Below are positions 29,114 through 37,849 of a DNA stretch of 64,000 nucleotides, one piece after another. Source of the DNA: JAATFS01 sp037145635 (GTDB lineage Bacteria > Pseudomonadota > Gammaproteobacteria > Xanthomonadales > Xanthomonadaceae); assembly GCA_037145635.1 (NCBI GenBank), contig JBBCXB010000005.1, positions 372,001 to 436,000 on the forward strand. Reading direction: 5' to 3'. Under the pieces are notes generated by a model. That model was not told the origin of the DNA. It searched no databases and saw only the letters and a list, made by a program, of their open reading frames with translations. A program made the translations under genes and the position numbers. The first letter of the stretch is position 1. The number at the start of each line of letters is the position of its first letter.

Positions 29114-29497
29114 TCAGTGCAGCGTCCTCGGAACGCTCAGCACGAAGGCGGCGATCGGTGCGGCGAATTCGGTGCCGTCGTCGGCCACCATGTCGTAGTG
29201 GCCCTGCATGCGGCCCTGCTCGGTGTCCAGCATCACGCCGGAGGTGTAGCGGAAGTCCTCGCCCGGGCGCAGCCGCGGCTGCTCGCCGACCACGCCCTCG
29301 CCGTCCACGTGCTCGGTGCGGCCGTTGGCGTCGGTGATCTGCCAGTGGCGGGCGACCAGGCGCGCGGCGACCTGCCCGGCGTTGCGGATATGGATCGTGT
29401 AGGCGAACGCGTAGCGGCCGTCGGCCGGGGTGGACTGGTGGTCGAGGAAGCGCGGGGAGACCGCGACCTCGATCCGGTAGCGCGGATCTTCTTGCAT
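29114..29497 (-). CDS. apaG: ApaG (Co2+/Mg2+ efflux-associated protein)
   Basis: A 127-residue protein. ATG 29497 gives the exact usual ApaG length and a start at MQEDPRYRIEVAV; an upstream start would overlap rsmA. Family features are the PRFLDHQSTP, YTIHIRNAG and GVVGEQPRLRPGEDFRYTSG segments and GRMQGHYDMV. It has a fibronectin-III-like fold and an obscure role linked to metal tolerance. It sits between rsmA and apaH as in other gammaproteobacteria. Confidence 0.96.
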   Translation of the reverse strand: MQEDPRYRIEVAVSPRFLDHQSTPADGRYAFAYTIHIRNAGQVAARLVARHWQITDANGRTEHVDGEGVVGEQPRLRPGEDFRYTSGVMLDTEQGRMQGHYDMVADDGTEFAAPIAAFVLSVPRTLH

Positions 29498-29522
29498 GGC
29501 GGAAAGTGTAAGCAAAGCCGCG

Positions 29523-30329
29523 TCAAGTTGGCGCTTGCTCGGCGCCGACATTGGCCAGGCGGACGAAATCGGCCACCTCCAGCTGCTCGGCCCGGGCGTC
29601 CGGGCGGACCCCGGCGGTCTCGAAGTGGCGGGCGTCGCAGACGCCGGACAGGGCGTTGCGCAGGGTCTTGCGGCGTTGCCCGAAGGCCGCGCGCACCACG
29701 GCGGCGAAACGGGCGCGGTCGTCGATGCCGACGCTGGCCGGATCGCGCGGGACCAGCCGCACCACGGCCGAGTCCACCTTCGGCGGCGGCCGGAACGCGC
29801 CCGGCGGCACCACGAACAGCGATTCGACCTCGCAGAACGCCTGCAGCATCACGCTGAGCCGGCCGTAGACCTTGCTGCCCGGGGGCGCGGCCATGCGGTC
29901 GACCACTTCCTTCTGCAGCATGAAGTTCATGTCGGCGATCGCCCCGGCGTGCTCCAGCGCATGGAACAGGATCGGCGAGGAGATGTTGTACGGCAGGTTG
30001 CCGACCAGGCGGATGCGCTCGCCGCCGGCCAGCGCGGTGAAGTCCACCTTGAGCACGTCGCGGTGCACGATCTCCAGCTCGCCCAGCGGCGCGGCGGCCG
30101 CGGTCAGCGGCTCGATCAGGTCGCGGTCGAACTCGATCACGGTCAGGCGGCCGTGCTGGCGCAGCAGCGGCAGGGTGATCGCGCCCTGGCCGGGCCCGAT
30201 CTCCACCAGCCGGTCGCCCGGCCTGGGGGCGACCGCGCGCACGATGCTGTCGATGTAGTGGCGGTCGGCCAGGAAGTGCTGGCCCAGCGATTTCTTCGCG
30301 GGCGCGGTGAAGCTCGGGGAGGCAGTCAT
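29523..30329 (-). CDS. rsmA: 16S rRNA dimethyladenosine transferase RsmA (KsgA)
   Basis: A 268-residue SAM-dependent methyltransferase that dimethylates A1518 and A1519 of 16S rRNA late in 30S assembly. It shows KKSLGQHFLADRHYID at the N-terminus, the SAM motif EIGPGQGAIT (43-52 region), the catalytic NLPYNISSPIL and the C-terminal VPPGAFRPPPKVDSAVVRL and FGQRRKTLRNAL. It lies between pdxA and apaG in the conserved operon order. Confidence 0.97.
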   Translation of the reverse strand: MTASPSFTAPAKKSLGQHFLADRHYIDSIVRAVAPRPGDRLVEIGPGQGAITLPLLRQHGRLTVIEFDRDLIEPLTAAAAPLGELEIVHRDVLKVDFTALAGGERIRLVGNLPYNISSPILFHALEHAGAIADMNFMLQKEVVDRMAAPPGSKVYGRLSVMLQAFCEVESLFVVPPGAFRPPPKVDSAVVRLVPRDPASVGIDDRARFAAVVRAAFGQRRKTLRNALSGVCDARHFETAGVRPDARAEQLEVADFVRLANVGAEQAPT

Positions 30330-30507
30330 CGCGACAGTTTACAAGCAGCGGCGGCCGTCGCCGGCCTCCGTGTGCGGGCCCGGCGGCGCCGGAGGCGCGC
30401 GGCAGGGCCGCCCGGGACGCGCAGGGCGCCGTGCGGGTCCGGTGTCGTGACGATGCGCCGGGCGGCGGCCGCGTCACGCGCCCGCCAGCGGCACGGCAGG
30501 ATTGCTC

Positions 30508-31503
30508 CTAGCCGGCCCGGGCGCGGGCGGCGAGCCGGGCGCGGGCGGCGAGCCGGGCGCAGAGCGTGGCGGCGGCGAACAGGCTGGACGGGTCGGCCAC
30601 GCCGCGGCCGGCCAGCTCCAGCGCGGTGCCGTGGTCGACCGCCACGCGCGGGTACGGAAGGCCCAGGGTGATGTTCACGGCCTGCTCGAAGCCGCTGTAC
30701 TTGAGCACCGGCAGGCCCTGGTCGTGGTACATCGCCACCACCGCGTCGTAGCCGGCCAGCTTCTGCGGCAGGAAGGCGGTGTCGGCCGGTAGCGGGCCGA
30801 TCAGGTCCATGCCCTCGGCACGCAGGGCGTCCAGGGCCGGAATCACGGTGTCCAGTTCCTCATGGCCCAGGTGGCCGTCCTCGCCGGCATGCGGGTTGAG
30901 CCCGAGCACCGCGATCCGCGGCGCCGCCAGGCCGAACTCGCGGCGCAGCGCCGCGTGGGTGATGCGCAGGCAGCGGGTGACGCTGTCTGCGGTGATGGCG
31001 TCCGGCACCGCGCGCAACGGCAGGTGGGTGGTGACCAGGGCGACCCGCATGAGGTCGTTGGCCAGCATCATCACCACCGCGCAGCCGGCCTGGTCGGCCA
31101 GCAGCTCGGTGGTGCCGGTGTAGGGGATGCCACCGGCATTGATCGCGGCCTTGTGCACCGGTCCGGTCACGAGGCCCTGCAGGCGGCCGTCCAGGCAGGC
31201 CCCGGCGGCGTCGCGCAAGGCGGCGATGACGGCGGCCGCGTGGGCAGGATCGGGCTGGCCGAAGCGGACGGGGGTGGGCAGGCGCACCGGCTGCAGCGCC
31301 AGTTCACCGGGGGCGCGGGCCTCGGCCTCGGCCGGCAGCAGCCGCAGAGGCAGCGACAGCGCCTGGGCGGCGCTGTGCAGGGTGTCCGGGTCGGCGTAGG
31401 CGATCAGCCGGCAGTCGGTGCGCGGCTGTTGCGCCAGCCGCACGCACAGTTCAGGCCCGATGCCGGCCGGCTCGCCCGGGACGAGCGCGAGCGTGGGCCG
31501 CAT
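30508..31503 (-). CDS. pdxA: 4-hydroxythreonine-4-phosphate dehydrogenase PdxA
   Basis: A 331-residue enzyme of pyridoxal-phosphate synthesis. Hallmarks are LVPGEPAGIGPELC, VTGPVHKAAINAGGIPYTGTTELLA, LGLNPHAGEDGHLG and the C-terminal HDQGLPVLKYSGFEQAVNITLGLP followed by VDHGTALELAGRG. The final residues form a repeated Ala/Arg tail (RLAARARLAARA) coded by an 18-bp tandem duplication. It lies 3 bp after surA on the same strand. Confidence 0.97.
   Translation of the reverse strand: MRPTLALVPGEPAGIGPELCVRLAQQPRTDCRLIAYADPDTLHSAAQALSLPLRLLPAEAEARAPGELALQPVRLPTPVRFGQPDPAHAAAVIAALRDAAGACLDGRLQGLVTGPVHKAAINAGGIPYTGTTELLADQAGCAVVMMLANDLMRVALVTTHLPLRAVPDAITADSVTRCLRITHAALRREFGLAAPRIAVLGLNPHAGEDGHLGHEELDTVIPALDALRAEGMDLIGPLPADTAFLPQKLAGYDAVVAMYHDQGLPVLKYSGFEQAVNITLGLPYPRVAVDHGTALELAGRGVADPSSLFAAATLCARLAARARLAARARAG
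30523..30558. repeat. 18-bp perfect tandem duplication in the pdxA 3' end
   Basis: The 18-bp unit GCGGGCGGCGAGCCGGGC occurs twice in a row (30523-30540 and 30541-30558). It stays in frame and adds a second LAARAR unit to the PdxA C-terminus, probably by replication slippage. Confidence 0.8.
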
Positions 31504-31506
31504 CGA

Positions 31507-32886
31507 TCAGGGCTTCGGCGTCTCGGCCGGTGCGGCGGCCGGCGCCGGTGCCGGTGCCGGCGCGGCCGCGCCGTCGGCACGGTCGCCGCTGCGCAGGTTG
31601 ACGTAGGCCTCGCCCCGCAGTTCCTGCAGGAAGCGGTTGTACTCTTCCTCCAGCTTGCGGCGGCCGATCGTCTCGCGGACCTGCGCACGCTGGTTTTCGC
31701 TGGTGACGTCGGTCTGGCGCGAACCGACGCGCTGCACGATGTGCCAGCCGGCCTCGGTGCGGAACGGCTCGGAGATCGCGCCGTCGGTCAGCCCGGCGAC
31801 GTGGTTGCCGAAGTCCGGGCCGAACGCGTCGGCCGGGAACCAGCCCAGGTCGCCGCCCTGGCTGCGGCTGTTGGTGTCCTCGGAGGACTCCTTGGCCACC
31901 GCCTGGAACTCGGCACCGCCGGCGATGCGTGCCCGCAGCGTGTCGATCTTGGCCTTGGCGGCAGCGTCCGGCTGGGCGTCGTTGACGCGCACCAGGATGT
32001 GGCGGGCGTTGTACTCGGTCACCATCTTCTGGCCCGAGGCGGCGCTGGCGTCACGCACTTCCACCAGCTTCAGCAACTGGAAGCCGCTGGGCCCGCGCAG
32101 CGGGCCGACCACCTGGCCGGGCTTCATGTCGCGGATCAGCTGGGCGAACGCATTGGGGATCTCGTCCAGGCTGCGGAAGCCCAGGTCGCCGCCCTCGAGC
32201 GCGTTGGGGCTGTCGGAGTAACGCACCGCGGCGGCGGAGAAGTCCAGCTCGCCCTTGTCGATCAGGCCCTTGACGCCGTCGACCTTCTTCTGGCCGGTGG
32301 CGATCTGCTCGGCGGTGGCGCCCTCGGGCAGGCCGACCAGGATGTGCGCCAGGTGGTACTGGGCGCCGGTGGTGGCCTGCTGCGCGAGCGCCGCATCCAC
32401 TTCGCCCTCGCTGACGCTGATGCGGCTCTGGGCGAAGCTCTGGCGCAGGCGCTGCACGGTGATCTCGTCGCGCACGGAGGCACGGAAATCGGCGTACGAC
32501 ATGCCGTCGGCCGCCAGCTTCTGGCGCAGGCCGTCGACCGAGGTGCCGTTCTGCTGCGCGATGCTGCCGATGGCGCGGTTCAGTTCCTCGTCGCTGACGC
32601 GGATGCCGCTGCCTTCGGCGCGGGCCACCTGCAGCTTGACCAGGATCAGGCGCTCCAGCACCTGGCGCTGCAGGACGTCGTCCGGCGGCAGCTGGTTGTC
32701 ACGGCCGGCATACTGCGACTTGACGTTGCGCACGGCGCGGTCGAGTTCGCTCTGCAACACCACGTCCTCGTCGACGATCGCGGCAATGCGGTCCAGCGGT
32801 TGGGCTTGCTGTGCCGAGGCGATCGGCGCGATCACGCTGGACACGGCCAGCAGCGAGGAGAGAAGAACGGAGAAGGGCTTGGTCAT
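31507..32886 (-). CDS. surA: periplasmic chaperone and peptidyl-prolyl isomerase SurA
   Basis: A 459-residue SurA. It has an N-terminal signal peptide ending near IASAQQAQP, a SurA N-domain (LDRIAAIVDEDVVLQSELD onward) and two parvulin domains at about 170-275 and 285-390, each with a GGDLG-type motif. A Pro/Ala-rich tail ends the protein. It folds outer-membrane proteins, LptD among them. The ATG overlaps the lptD stop (ATGA, 32883-32886), so the chaperone and its client are coupled. Confidence 0.97.
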   Translation of the reverse strand: MTKPFSVLLSSLLAVSSVIAPIASAQQAQPLDRIAAIVDEDVVLQSELDRAVRNVKSQYAGRDNQLPPDDVLQRQVLERLILVKLQVARAEGSGIRVSDEELNRAIGSIAQQNGTSVDGLRQKLAADGMSYADFRASVRDEITVQRLRQSFAQSRISVSEGEVDAALAQQATTGAQYHLAHILVGLPEGATAEQIATGQKKVDGVKGLIDKGELDFSAAAVRYSDSPNALEGGDLGFRSLDEIPNAFAQLIRDMKPGQVVGPLRGPSGFQLLKLVEVRDASAASGQKMVTEYNARHILVRVNDAQPDAAAKAKIDTLRARIAGGAEFQAVAKESSEDTNSRSQGGDLGWFPADAFGPDFGNHVAGLTDGAISEPFRTEAGWHIVQRVGSRQTDVTSENQRAQVRETIGRRKLEEEYNRFLQELRGEAYVNLRSGDRADGAAAPAPAPAPAAAPAETPKP

Positions 32887-35279
32887 GGAATCATGTTCGG
32901 ATCGTAATCGTCCGGATCGGTCGTGGTGTTGCTGGGCGGAACCAGATACAGGTCGTCGCGGCTATAGCCGAGAATAGCACGGCGCAAGGTACGGTCCGTG
33001 TCCTGGCCGAGCGAGCTCAGGCCCTTCAGGACGAACTCCAGCTGGAAGGAATTGTCCATGTCGCCCTCGCGATTGCGCACGTAGCGGCGCATCAGTGCGC
33101 GCACGGCAAGGCAGCAGCTGTCCCACTGCACGCCGCCGATGATCTCCAGCGGCTTGCGGTCGGTTTCGAGCAGCGAGTAGTAGTAGCGGCCCACCACGCT
33201 CCAGGTCGGATTGATCGGGTACAGGAACGACAGGTCGGCCTGCTTGAGCTGGTCGGCGCCGCTGGAGGTGTCGCGCCGGTAGCGGTACGCCAGGTTGATG
33301 ATGCCGTCTTCCTTGAGCAGGTAGCGCATGCGGAAGCTGGCCAAGTCCTCGCGCTTGTAGTCCGGGTTCCACTGGTAGGTGGTGCCCAGGCTCCAGCGGT
33401 CGTTGATCAGGTAGTTGGCGTCGGCCACCCAGGCCGACTTGCCCCGGTCGATCGCCTGTTCGCTGCTGTTGAGCGTGACCTGCGAATCCTGGAAGTAGAT
33501 GATCTGGCCCGCGCTCAGTGACAGCTTCTCGCGGCCGTCCTCCTGGCGCAGCCAGCGCGAGGTCAGTGCCACGGTCAGCTGGTTGGCGTCGTTCTGGCGG
33601 TCGGCGCCGGTGTAGCGGCTGTCGCGGAACAGCTGGCCCCAGCTGAAGGTGAAGGCACGGGTGTCGAACAGCGGCAGGTCGCTCTGGTCGCGGTACGGCG
33701 CGTACAGGTAGTACAGCCGCGGCTCGAGGGTGTTGAGGTACTGGGTGCCGAACACCGTGGTCTCGCGGTCGAAGTACATGCCGGCATCGACCGAGGCGAT
33801 CGGCAGGCTGCGGGTCGGCGTGCGGTTGCCGTTCAACTGGTCGGCCAGGCCCTTGTCGAGCTGGTAGGCGGTGTAGCGGTAGGCCAGGGTCGGGGTGATG
33901 TACCAGGCGGCGCCGGACAGCGGCATCGACACGTAGGGCTTGAGGTCGAGGCGCGAGCCGCCGTAGTACGGGATGACCGCGCCGGTGCGGACGTAGTCGT
34001 CGTCACCATCCTCGTCGGTGACATGCGTGACCGGGTAGGCATCGTCGTGGGTGAAGCGCACCGCCTCGGCGTAGATGCCGGCTTCGAACCAGCGGCCGAG
34101 CGGCTTGTCCCAGTTGAAGAAGACCCGCGGCATGCGGTCGTAGGCCAGCGCGCTGTCGTCCAGGGTATAGTCGGTCAGCTGCCAGTGGTCGGCCATCAGC
34201 CCCGCGGTCCAGGTATCGCCGGTGCCGTACACGCCGATCGTGCTCTGGATGCTGGACGCCGAGGACAGGCCGTTGAGCCGGTTGGAGAAGTCCTCCATGT
34301 AGCGGGTGTCGCTGACCCAGGCCAGCGACGCGCGCGTCTGCCAGTGGTCGCCGAGGTCGTGGTAGCCGCTGTACTGGAAGCTGCCGCGATCCTTGTCGCG
34401 CAGCTTGTCGTCCGGCAGGTAGGCACCGGTCAGTTCGCCCTTGCCGCCCTCGTAGAGGTAGCGGAATTCGCTGCCGAACATGAAGCCGCGCTTGCTCAGG
34501 TAGCGCGGGTACAGGGTGGCGTCGTAGTTCGGGGCCAGGTTCAGGTAGATCGGCTGGGTGTAGTCGAAGCCGTTGCGGCCGGACATGCCGAGCTCGGGGT
34601 AGAGCAGGCCGGTCTGGCGGCGGTCGTCGATCGGGAACTTGAACCACGGCATGTACAGCACCGGCACCTTGCCGATCTGCAGCACGGCGTTGCGGGCGGT
34701 GCCGAAGCCTTCCTCGTTGTCGACGTCGATCTCGGGCGCGCGCACGCGCCAGATCGGCTGCGAGGGATCGCAGGTGGTGTAGGTCGAGCGGTGCATCTGC
34801 CCGACCTGGCCCTGCAGGTCGACCGAGGCGGCGCCGCCGTTGCCGCGCTTGTCCACCAACTGGTACTTGATGTCGGTGATCTTGTGGGTGTCGGTGTCCT
34901 GGTTGCCCTCGGCGCGGTCGGCGACCATGCGGATCGAGGTGTCCTGGTAGCGGACGTGGCCCTCGGCGATGTAGTTGCCGGTCTCGGTGTCCATGCGCAG
35001 GTTGTCGGCGCCCAGGAACTGGTCGCCGCGCTTGAGCGCCACGTTGCCCTGGTACTGCGGCGTGGTCGTGGTGCCGGAGAGCTGGTCGCCCTCGATGTCG
35101 GTCGGCAGTTCCTGGCGGTTCTCGGCGGCCTTGGGGTCGGCCGGCGGCGCGCCGTCGAAGCCCGGTAGCGGCTCGGTGACCGGGCACAGCCCCCAGTTGA
35201 GGGGCTTGTCGGCCGCCATTGCCGGCAGGCAGATGGCGATGCTCAGGGGCAGGGGCAACAGTCGAAGAGCTCGGCGCAC
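32883..35279 (-). CDS. lptD: LPS-assembly outer-membrane protein LptD
   Basis: About 798 residues with a GTG start at 35279, which puts the signal peptide (LRLLPLPLSIAICLPAMAA) at the N-terminus. The frame also extends to a TTG at 35339, adding 20 residues of non-signal character. The mature protein begins ADKPLNWGLCPV, has an OstA-like jellyroll (TDIEGDQLSGTTTTPQYQGN, VRYQDTSIRMVADRA) and a large beta-barrel. Cysteines in WGLC, in TTCDPSQ and in the C-terminal DSCC pair match the disulfide pattern needed for E. coli LptD maturation. It inserts lipopolysaccharide into the outer leaflet with LptE. Confidence 0.96.
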   Translation of the reverse strand: MRRALRLLPLPLSIAICLPAMAADKPLNWGLCPVTEPLPGFDGAPPADPKAAENRQELPTDIEGDQLSGTTTTPQYQGNVALKRGDQFLGADNLRMDTETGNYIAEGHVRYQDTSIRMVADRAEGNQDTDTHKITDIKYQLVDKRGNGGAASVDLQGQVGQMHRSTYTTCDPSQPIWRVRAPEIDVDNEEGFGTARNAVLQIGKVPVLYMPWFKFPIDDRRQTGLLYPELGMSGRNGFDYTQPIYLNLAPNYDATLYPRYLSKRGFMFGSEFRYLYEGGKGELTGAYLPDDKLRDKDRGSFQYSGYHDLGDHWQTRASLAWVSDTRYMEDFSNRLNGLSSASSIQSTIGVYGTGDTWTAGLMADHWQLTDYTLDDSALAYDRMPRVFFNWDKPLGRWFEAGIYAEAVRFTHDDAYPVTHVTDEDGDDDYVRTGAVIPYYGGSRLDLKPYVSMPLSGAAWYITPTLAYRYTAYQLDKGLADQLNGNRTPTRSLPIASVDAGMYFDRETTVFGTQYLNTLEPRLYYLYAPYRDQSDLPLFDTRAFTFSWGQLFRDSRYTGADRQNDANQLTVALTSRWLRQEDGREKLSLSAGQIIYFQDSQVTLNSSEQAIDRGKSAWVADANYLINDRWSLGTTYQWNPDYKREDLASFRMRYLLKEDGIINLAYRYRRDTSSGADQLKQADLSFLYPINPTWSVVGRYYYSLLETDRKPLEIIGGVQWDSCCLAVRALMRRYVRNREGDMDNSFQLEFVLKGLSSLGQDTDRTLRRAILGYSRDDLYLVPPSNTTTDPDDYDPNMIP

Positions 35280-35383
35280 GCGGGTGGGGTCAAGCAGGAA
35301 AATGGCCGCTAGCTTGCCCCATACACCGCATGGGGGCAATGAAGGCGCCCGGCGGGGTGGGGGCCGGGTTCATGCCGGGCCGG

Positions 35384-36292
35384 TCAGCGCAGGGCGGCGA
35401 CATGGGCCACGCTGCACTCGCGCAGCGCCTGCAGGTCGTAGCCGCCCTCCAGCATCGACACCACCCGGCCGGCGGCGTGGCGGCCGGCGATGGCGCGCAG
35501 TTCCGCAGTCAGCCAGCCGAAATCCTCGGTCTCCACCATCAGGTCGGCCTGGGGGTCGCGCACGTGGGCGTCGAAGCCGGCCGAGATCAGCAGCAGCTGG
35601 GGGCGGAACGCGTCCAGCAGCGGCAGCATCTGCTCGGCCCAGGTGTTGCGGAAGCGGAAGCCGCCGCTGCCGGGCGGCAGCAGGGCGTTGTGGACGTTGC
35701 CGACGCCGCGCTCGTAGACCCCGCCGGAATGGGGGTAGAGCCCGGACTGGTGGGTGCTCAGGTACTGCACGCGCGGGTCGCGCTCGAAGATGGCCTGGGT
35801 GCCGTTGCCGTGGTGGACGTCGAAGTCGACGATGCTGACCCGCTCCAGGCCGTGCTGGTCGCGGGCGTGGGCCGCGGCCACGGCGACGTTGTTGAACAGG
35901 CAGAAACCCATCGCGGTCTGCCCGGTGGCATGGTGGCCGGGCGGGCGCACCGCGCAGAAGGCGGTGGCGGCCGGCCCGCGCATCACCGCGTCCACCGCGG
36001 CCAGGCCGGCGCCGGCCGCGCGCAGCGCCGCGGCGGCCGAGCCGGGCGACATCACGGTGTCCACGTCCAGCATGCGCCGGCCCTCGACCGCCGTCTCCAG
36101 CACGGTGTCGACCTGCTCGCGGTCATGCACGCGGCACAGGTCGCCGAGCTTGGCGGCGGGCGCCTCGCGCCAGTCCAGGTCGTCGAAGGCCTCGCGCAGG
36201 GCCGACAGCACCGTCTCGAGCCGCGCCGGGCGCTCGGGATGCTCGGGGCCGGGATCGTGGCCCAGGCAGGCAGGGTGGGTGAAGACCAGCAT
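35384..36292 (-). CDS. histone deacetylase family protein (acetylpolyamine amidohydrolase-like)
   Basis: A 302-residue arginase/deacetylase-fold zinc hydrolase. It shows HPERPARL near the N-terminus, the active-site HH in AVRPPGHHAT, GFCLFNNVAVAA, the zinc-ligand DFDVHHGNGTQ and SAGFDAH. Bacterial members deacetylate polyamines or other small acetylated amines or acetyl-lysine; the substrate cannot be decided here. It lies on the same strand as the adenosyltransferase upstream with a 38-bp gap. Confidence 0.94.
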   Translation of the reverse strand: MLVFTHPACLGHDPGPEHPERPARLETVLSALREAFDDLDWREAPAAKLGDLCRVHDREQVDTVLETAVEGRRMLDVDTVMSPGSAAAALRAAGAGLAAVDAVMRGPAATAFCAVRPPGHHATGQTAMGFCLFNNVAVAAAHARDQHGLERVSIVDFDVHHGNGTQAIFERDPRVQYLSTHQSGLYPHSGGVYERGVGNVHNALLPPGSGGFRFRNTWAEQMLPLLDAFRPQLLLISAGFDAHVRDPQADLMVETEDFGWLTAELRAIAGRHAAGRVVSMLEGGYDLQALRECSVAHVAALR

Positions 36293-36330
36293 CCGGGGAA
36301 TCTAGCCTGTCCGCCCGGGCGCGCAAGCCC

Positions 36331-36888
36331 TCAGGCGCGGCGGCGGTCGTGGCGCCACAGCACTTCGCTCTGGCCGTCGGCGCGGGCCAGCACCCGCGCC
36401 AGCACGAACAGCAGGTCCGACAGCCGGTTGAGATAGCCGATCGCCTCGGGACGCACGGCCTCCTGGCGCGACAGCGCCACGGTCTCGCGCTCGGCGCGGC
36501 GCACGATGGTCCGCGCCAGGTGGCAGCGCGACGCGGCCTCGCCGCCGGCGGGCAGGATGAAGTCCTGCAGCGGCGGCAGGTCGGCGTTGAAGGCATCCAG
36601 GTGGCGCTCCAGCGCCGCGATATCCCCGGCATCGATCGCGGCATGGCCGGGGATGCAGAGTTCGCCGCCCAGGTCGAACAGCTGGTGCTGCACCGAGGTC
36701 AGCAGGGCGCGGATCGGGGCGGCCATCCCGGGAACGGCCAGCAGCACGCCGATCGCCGAATTGGCCTCGTCGACGGTGCCGTAGGCGGCGACCCGCAGCG
36801 CGTCCTTGCCGGTGCGGCTGCCGTCGCCGAGGCCGGTGCTGCCGTCGTCGCCGGTGCGGGTGTAGATGCGGGTGAGGCGGTGGCCCAT
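36331..36888 (-). CDS. cob(I)alamin adenosyltransferase, PduO type
   Basis: A 185-residue ATP:corrinoid adenosyltransferase. The N-terminal IYTRTGDDGSTGLGDGSR (ATP-binding loop), YGTVDEANSAIG and the C-terminal RAERETVAL and YLNRLSDLLFVLARV are family signatures. It makes adenosylcobalamin from cob(I)alamin. It lies 10 bp downstream of the DUF6580 membrane-protein gene on the same strand. Confidence 0.95.
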   Translation of the reverse strand: MGHRLTRIYTRTGDDGSTGLGDGSRTGKDALRVAAYGTVDEANSAIGVLLAVPGMAAPIRALLTSVQHQLFDLGGELCIPGHAAIDAGDIAALERHLDAFNADLPPLQDFILPAGGEAASRCHLARTIVRRAERETVALSRQEAVRPEAIGYLNRLSDLLFVLARVLARADGQSEVLWRHDRRRA

Positions 36889-36898
36889 GCGCAGGGGG

Positions 36899-37552
36899 TC
36901 AGACCGTCTGCAGGCGCAAGGCCGGCAGGCGCCGGCGCAGCAGTGCGAAGCCGCCGAACAACAATGCCGAGTAGGTCAGCGTGCCCAGCACGGTCCACTG
37001 CAGGAACGGCAGCGCGGCCGCATAGCAGGACGTCAGGCTGGTGCTGCAGGCCGGGTAACCCGGGACGGCGAAGGCGGTCAGCCAGGTCGCGAAGTTGCTG
37101 AGCACGAAGAACAGGGCCGAGCCGGCCAGTGCATACCCCAGCACGCGCGGGCCGTTGACGCGCCCGCGCAGGCCGAAACCCAGCAGCGTGCACAGGACGA
37201 TGCAGCCGTAGACCGCCAGCAGCGCGGGCAGGTAGCTGGCGCGGGTCAGGTACTCCAGGTAGCTGGAGGCATCGCCATGGCCGGGCCCGATGCCGGGTAC
37301 CGGCAAGTACCCGACGCCGCCGATCAGGGCGAGGGCAATGTCCGATAGCGCCATGCCCGCCAGAGGCACCAGCAGTGCCCAGCGGCGCGACGCGAAGTGC
37401 GCGCCGCCGAACAAGGCGATGGCCTCCACCGGGGAGAAATTCGGGGGGTGGGGCAGCAGGCGGCTCAGCGCGGCCAGCAGGATGAGGCCGGCCAGCACCA
37501 GCGGGCCGGCTGCGGCAGAAGCGGGCGGTGGAGCGGCAGAGGGCCGGATCAT
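36899..37552 (-). CDS. DUF6580 family membrane protein
   Basis: A 217-residue integral membrane protein with about six hydrophobic segments. The segment FSPVEAIALFGGAHF, followed by PLAGMALSDIALAL, matches the uncharacterised DUF6580 family. The start is ATG 37552; the frame is open further upstream but that part is low-complexity. The six-helix layout and the LSNFATWL loop resemble small substrate-binding components of ECF-type vitamin importers. It sits just upstream of the cobalamin adenosyltransferase on the same strand, so a link to corrinoid handling is possible but unproven. Confidence 0.78.
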   Translation of the reverse strand: MIRPSAAPPPASAAAGPLVLAGLILLAALSRLLPHPPNFSPVEAIALFGGAHFASRRWALLVPLAGMALSDIALALIGGVGYLPVPGIGPGHGDASSYLEYLTRASYLPALLAVYGCIVLCTLLGFGLRGRVNGPRVLGYALAGSALFFVLSNFATWLTAFAVPGYPACSTSLTSCYAAALPFLQWTVLGTLTYSALLFGGFALLRRRLPALRLQTV

Positions 37553-37849
37553 CGGGCGGGCACGGGCGGGGGTGAACCGCAAGCATACCGCAGTGCCTGG
37601 CGCGCCCGTGGCGCGGTCGGGCGGCGCTTCGCGGCCGGCCGGCGCCGGGCCGCGGCCGCGTCGCTCCAGTAGGTGTGGCGCCTGGCCGGAGCAGGCTGTG
37701 TCGATCGGTGTCCGGGTGTGGGGGCGGGCGCGACCGGACGACCATCCCCGCGACACACGCGCGCGCTAACGTGCCCGTACATGCAAGCGACCGCCGGTGG
37801 GGCCACCGGCCGGTCGCGTGGCCGGAATCGGGCGAGCGGGGGAGCGACG
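37553..37849. other. intergenic region upstream of the minor-pilin operon
   Basis: About 297 bp between the divergent DUF6580 gene and the first minor-pilin gene. It must hold the promoters of both. I see no clear -35/-10 pair, sigma-54 site or hairpin. An in-frame ATG at 37781 could extend the pilin gene upstream. Confidence 0.4.

Noticed and set aside
35280..35339. TTG start at 35339 for lptD
   Set aside because: It places 20 extra residues before the signal peptide; the GTG at 35279 puts the signal at the N-terminus.
37673..37849. Longer N-terminus for the FimT/FimU pilin
   Set aside because: It would give an implausibly long prepilin leader; the GTG at 37850 has a strong ribosome-binding site and a 16-residue leader.
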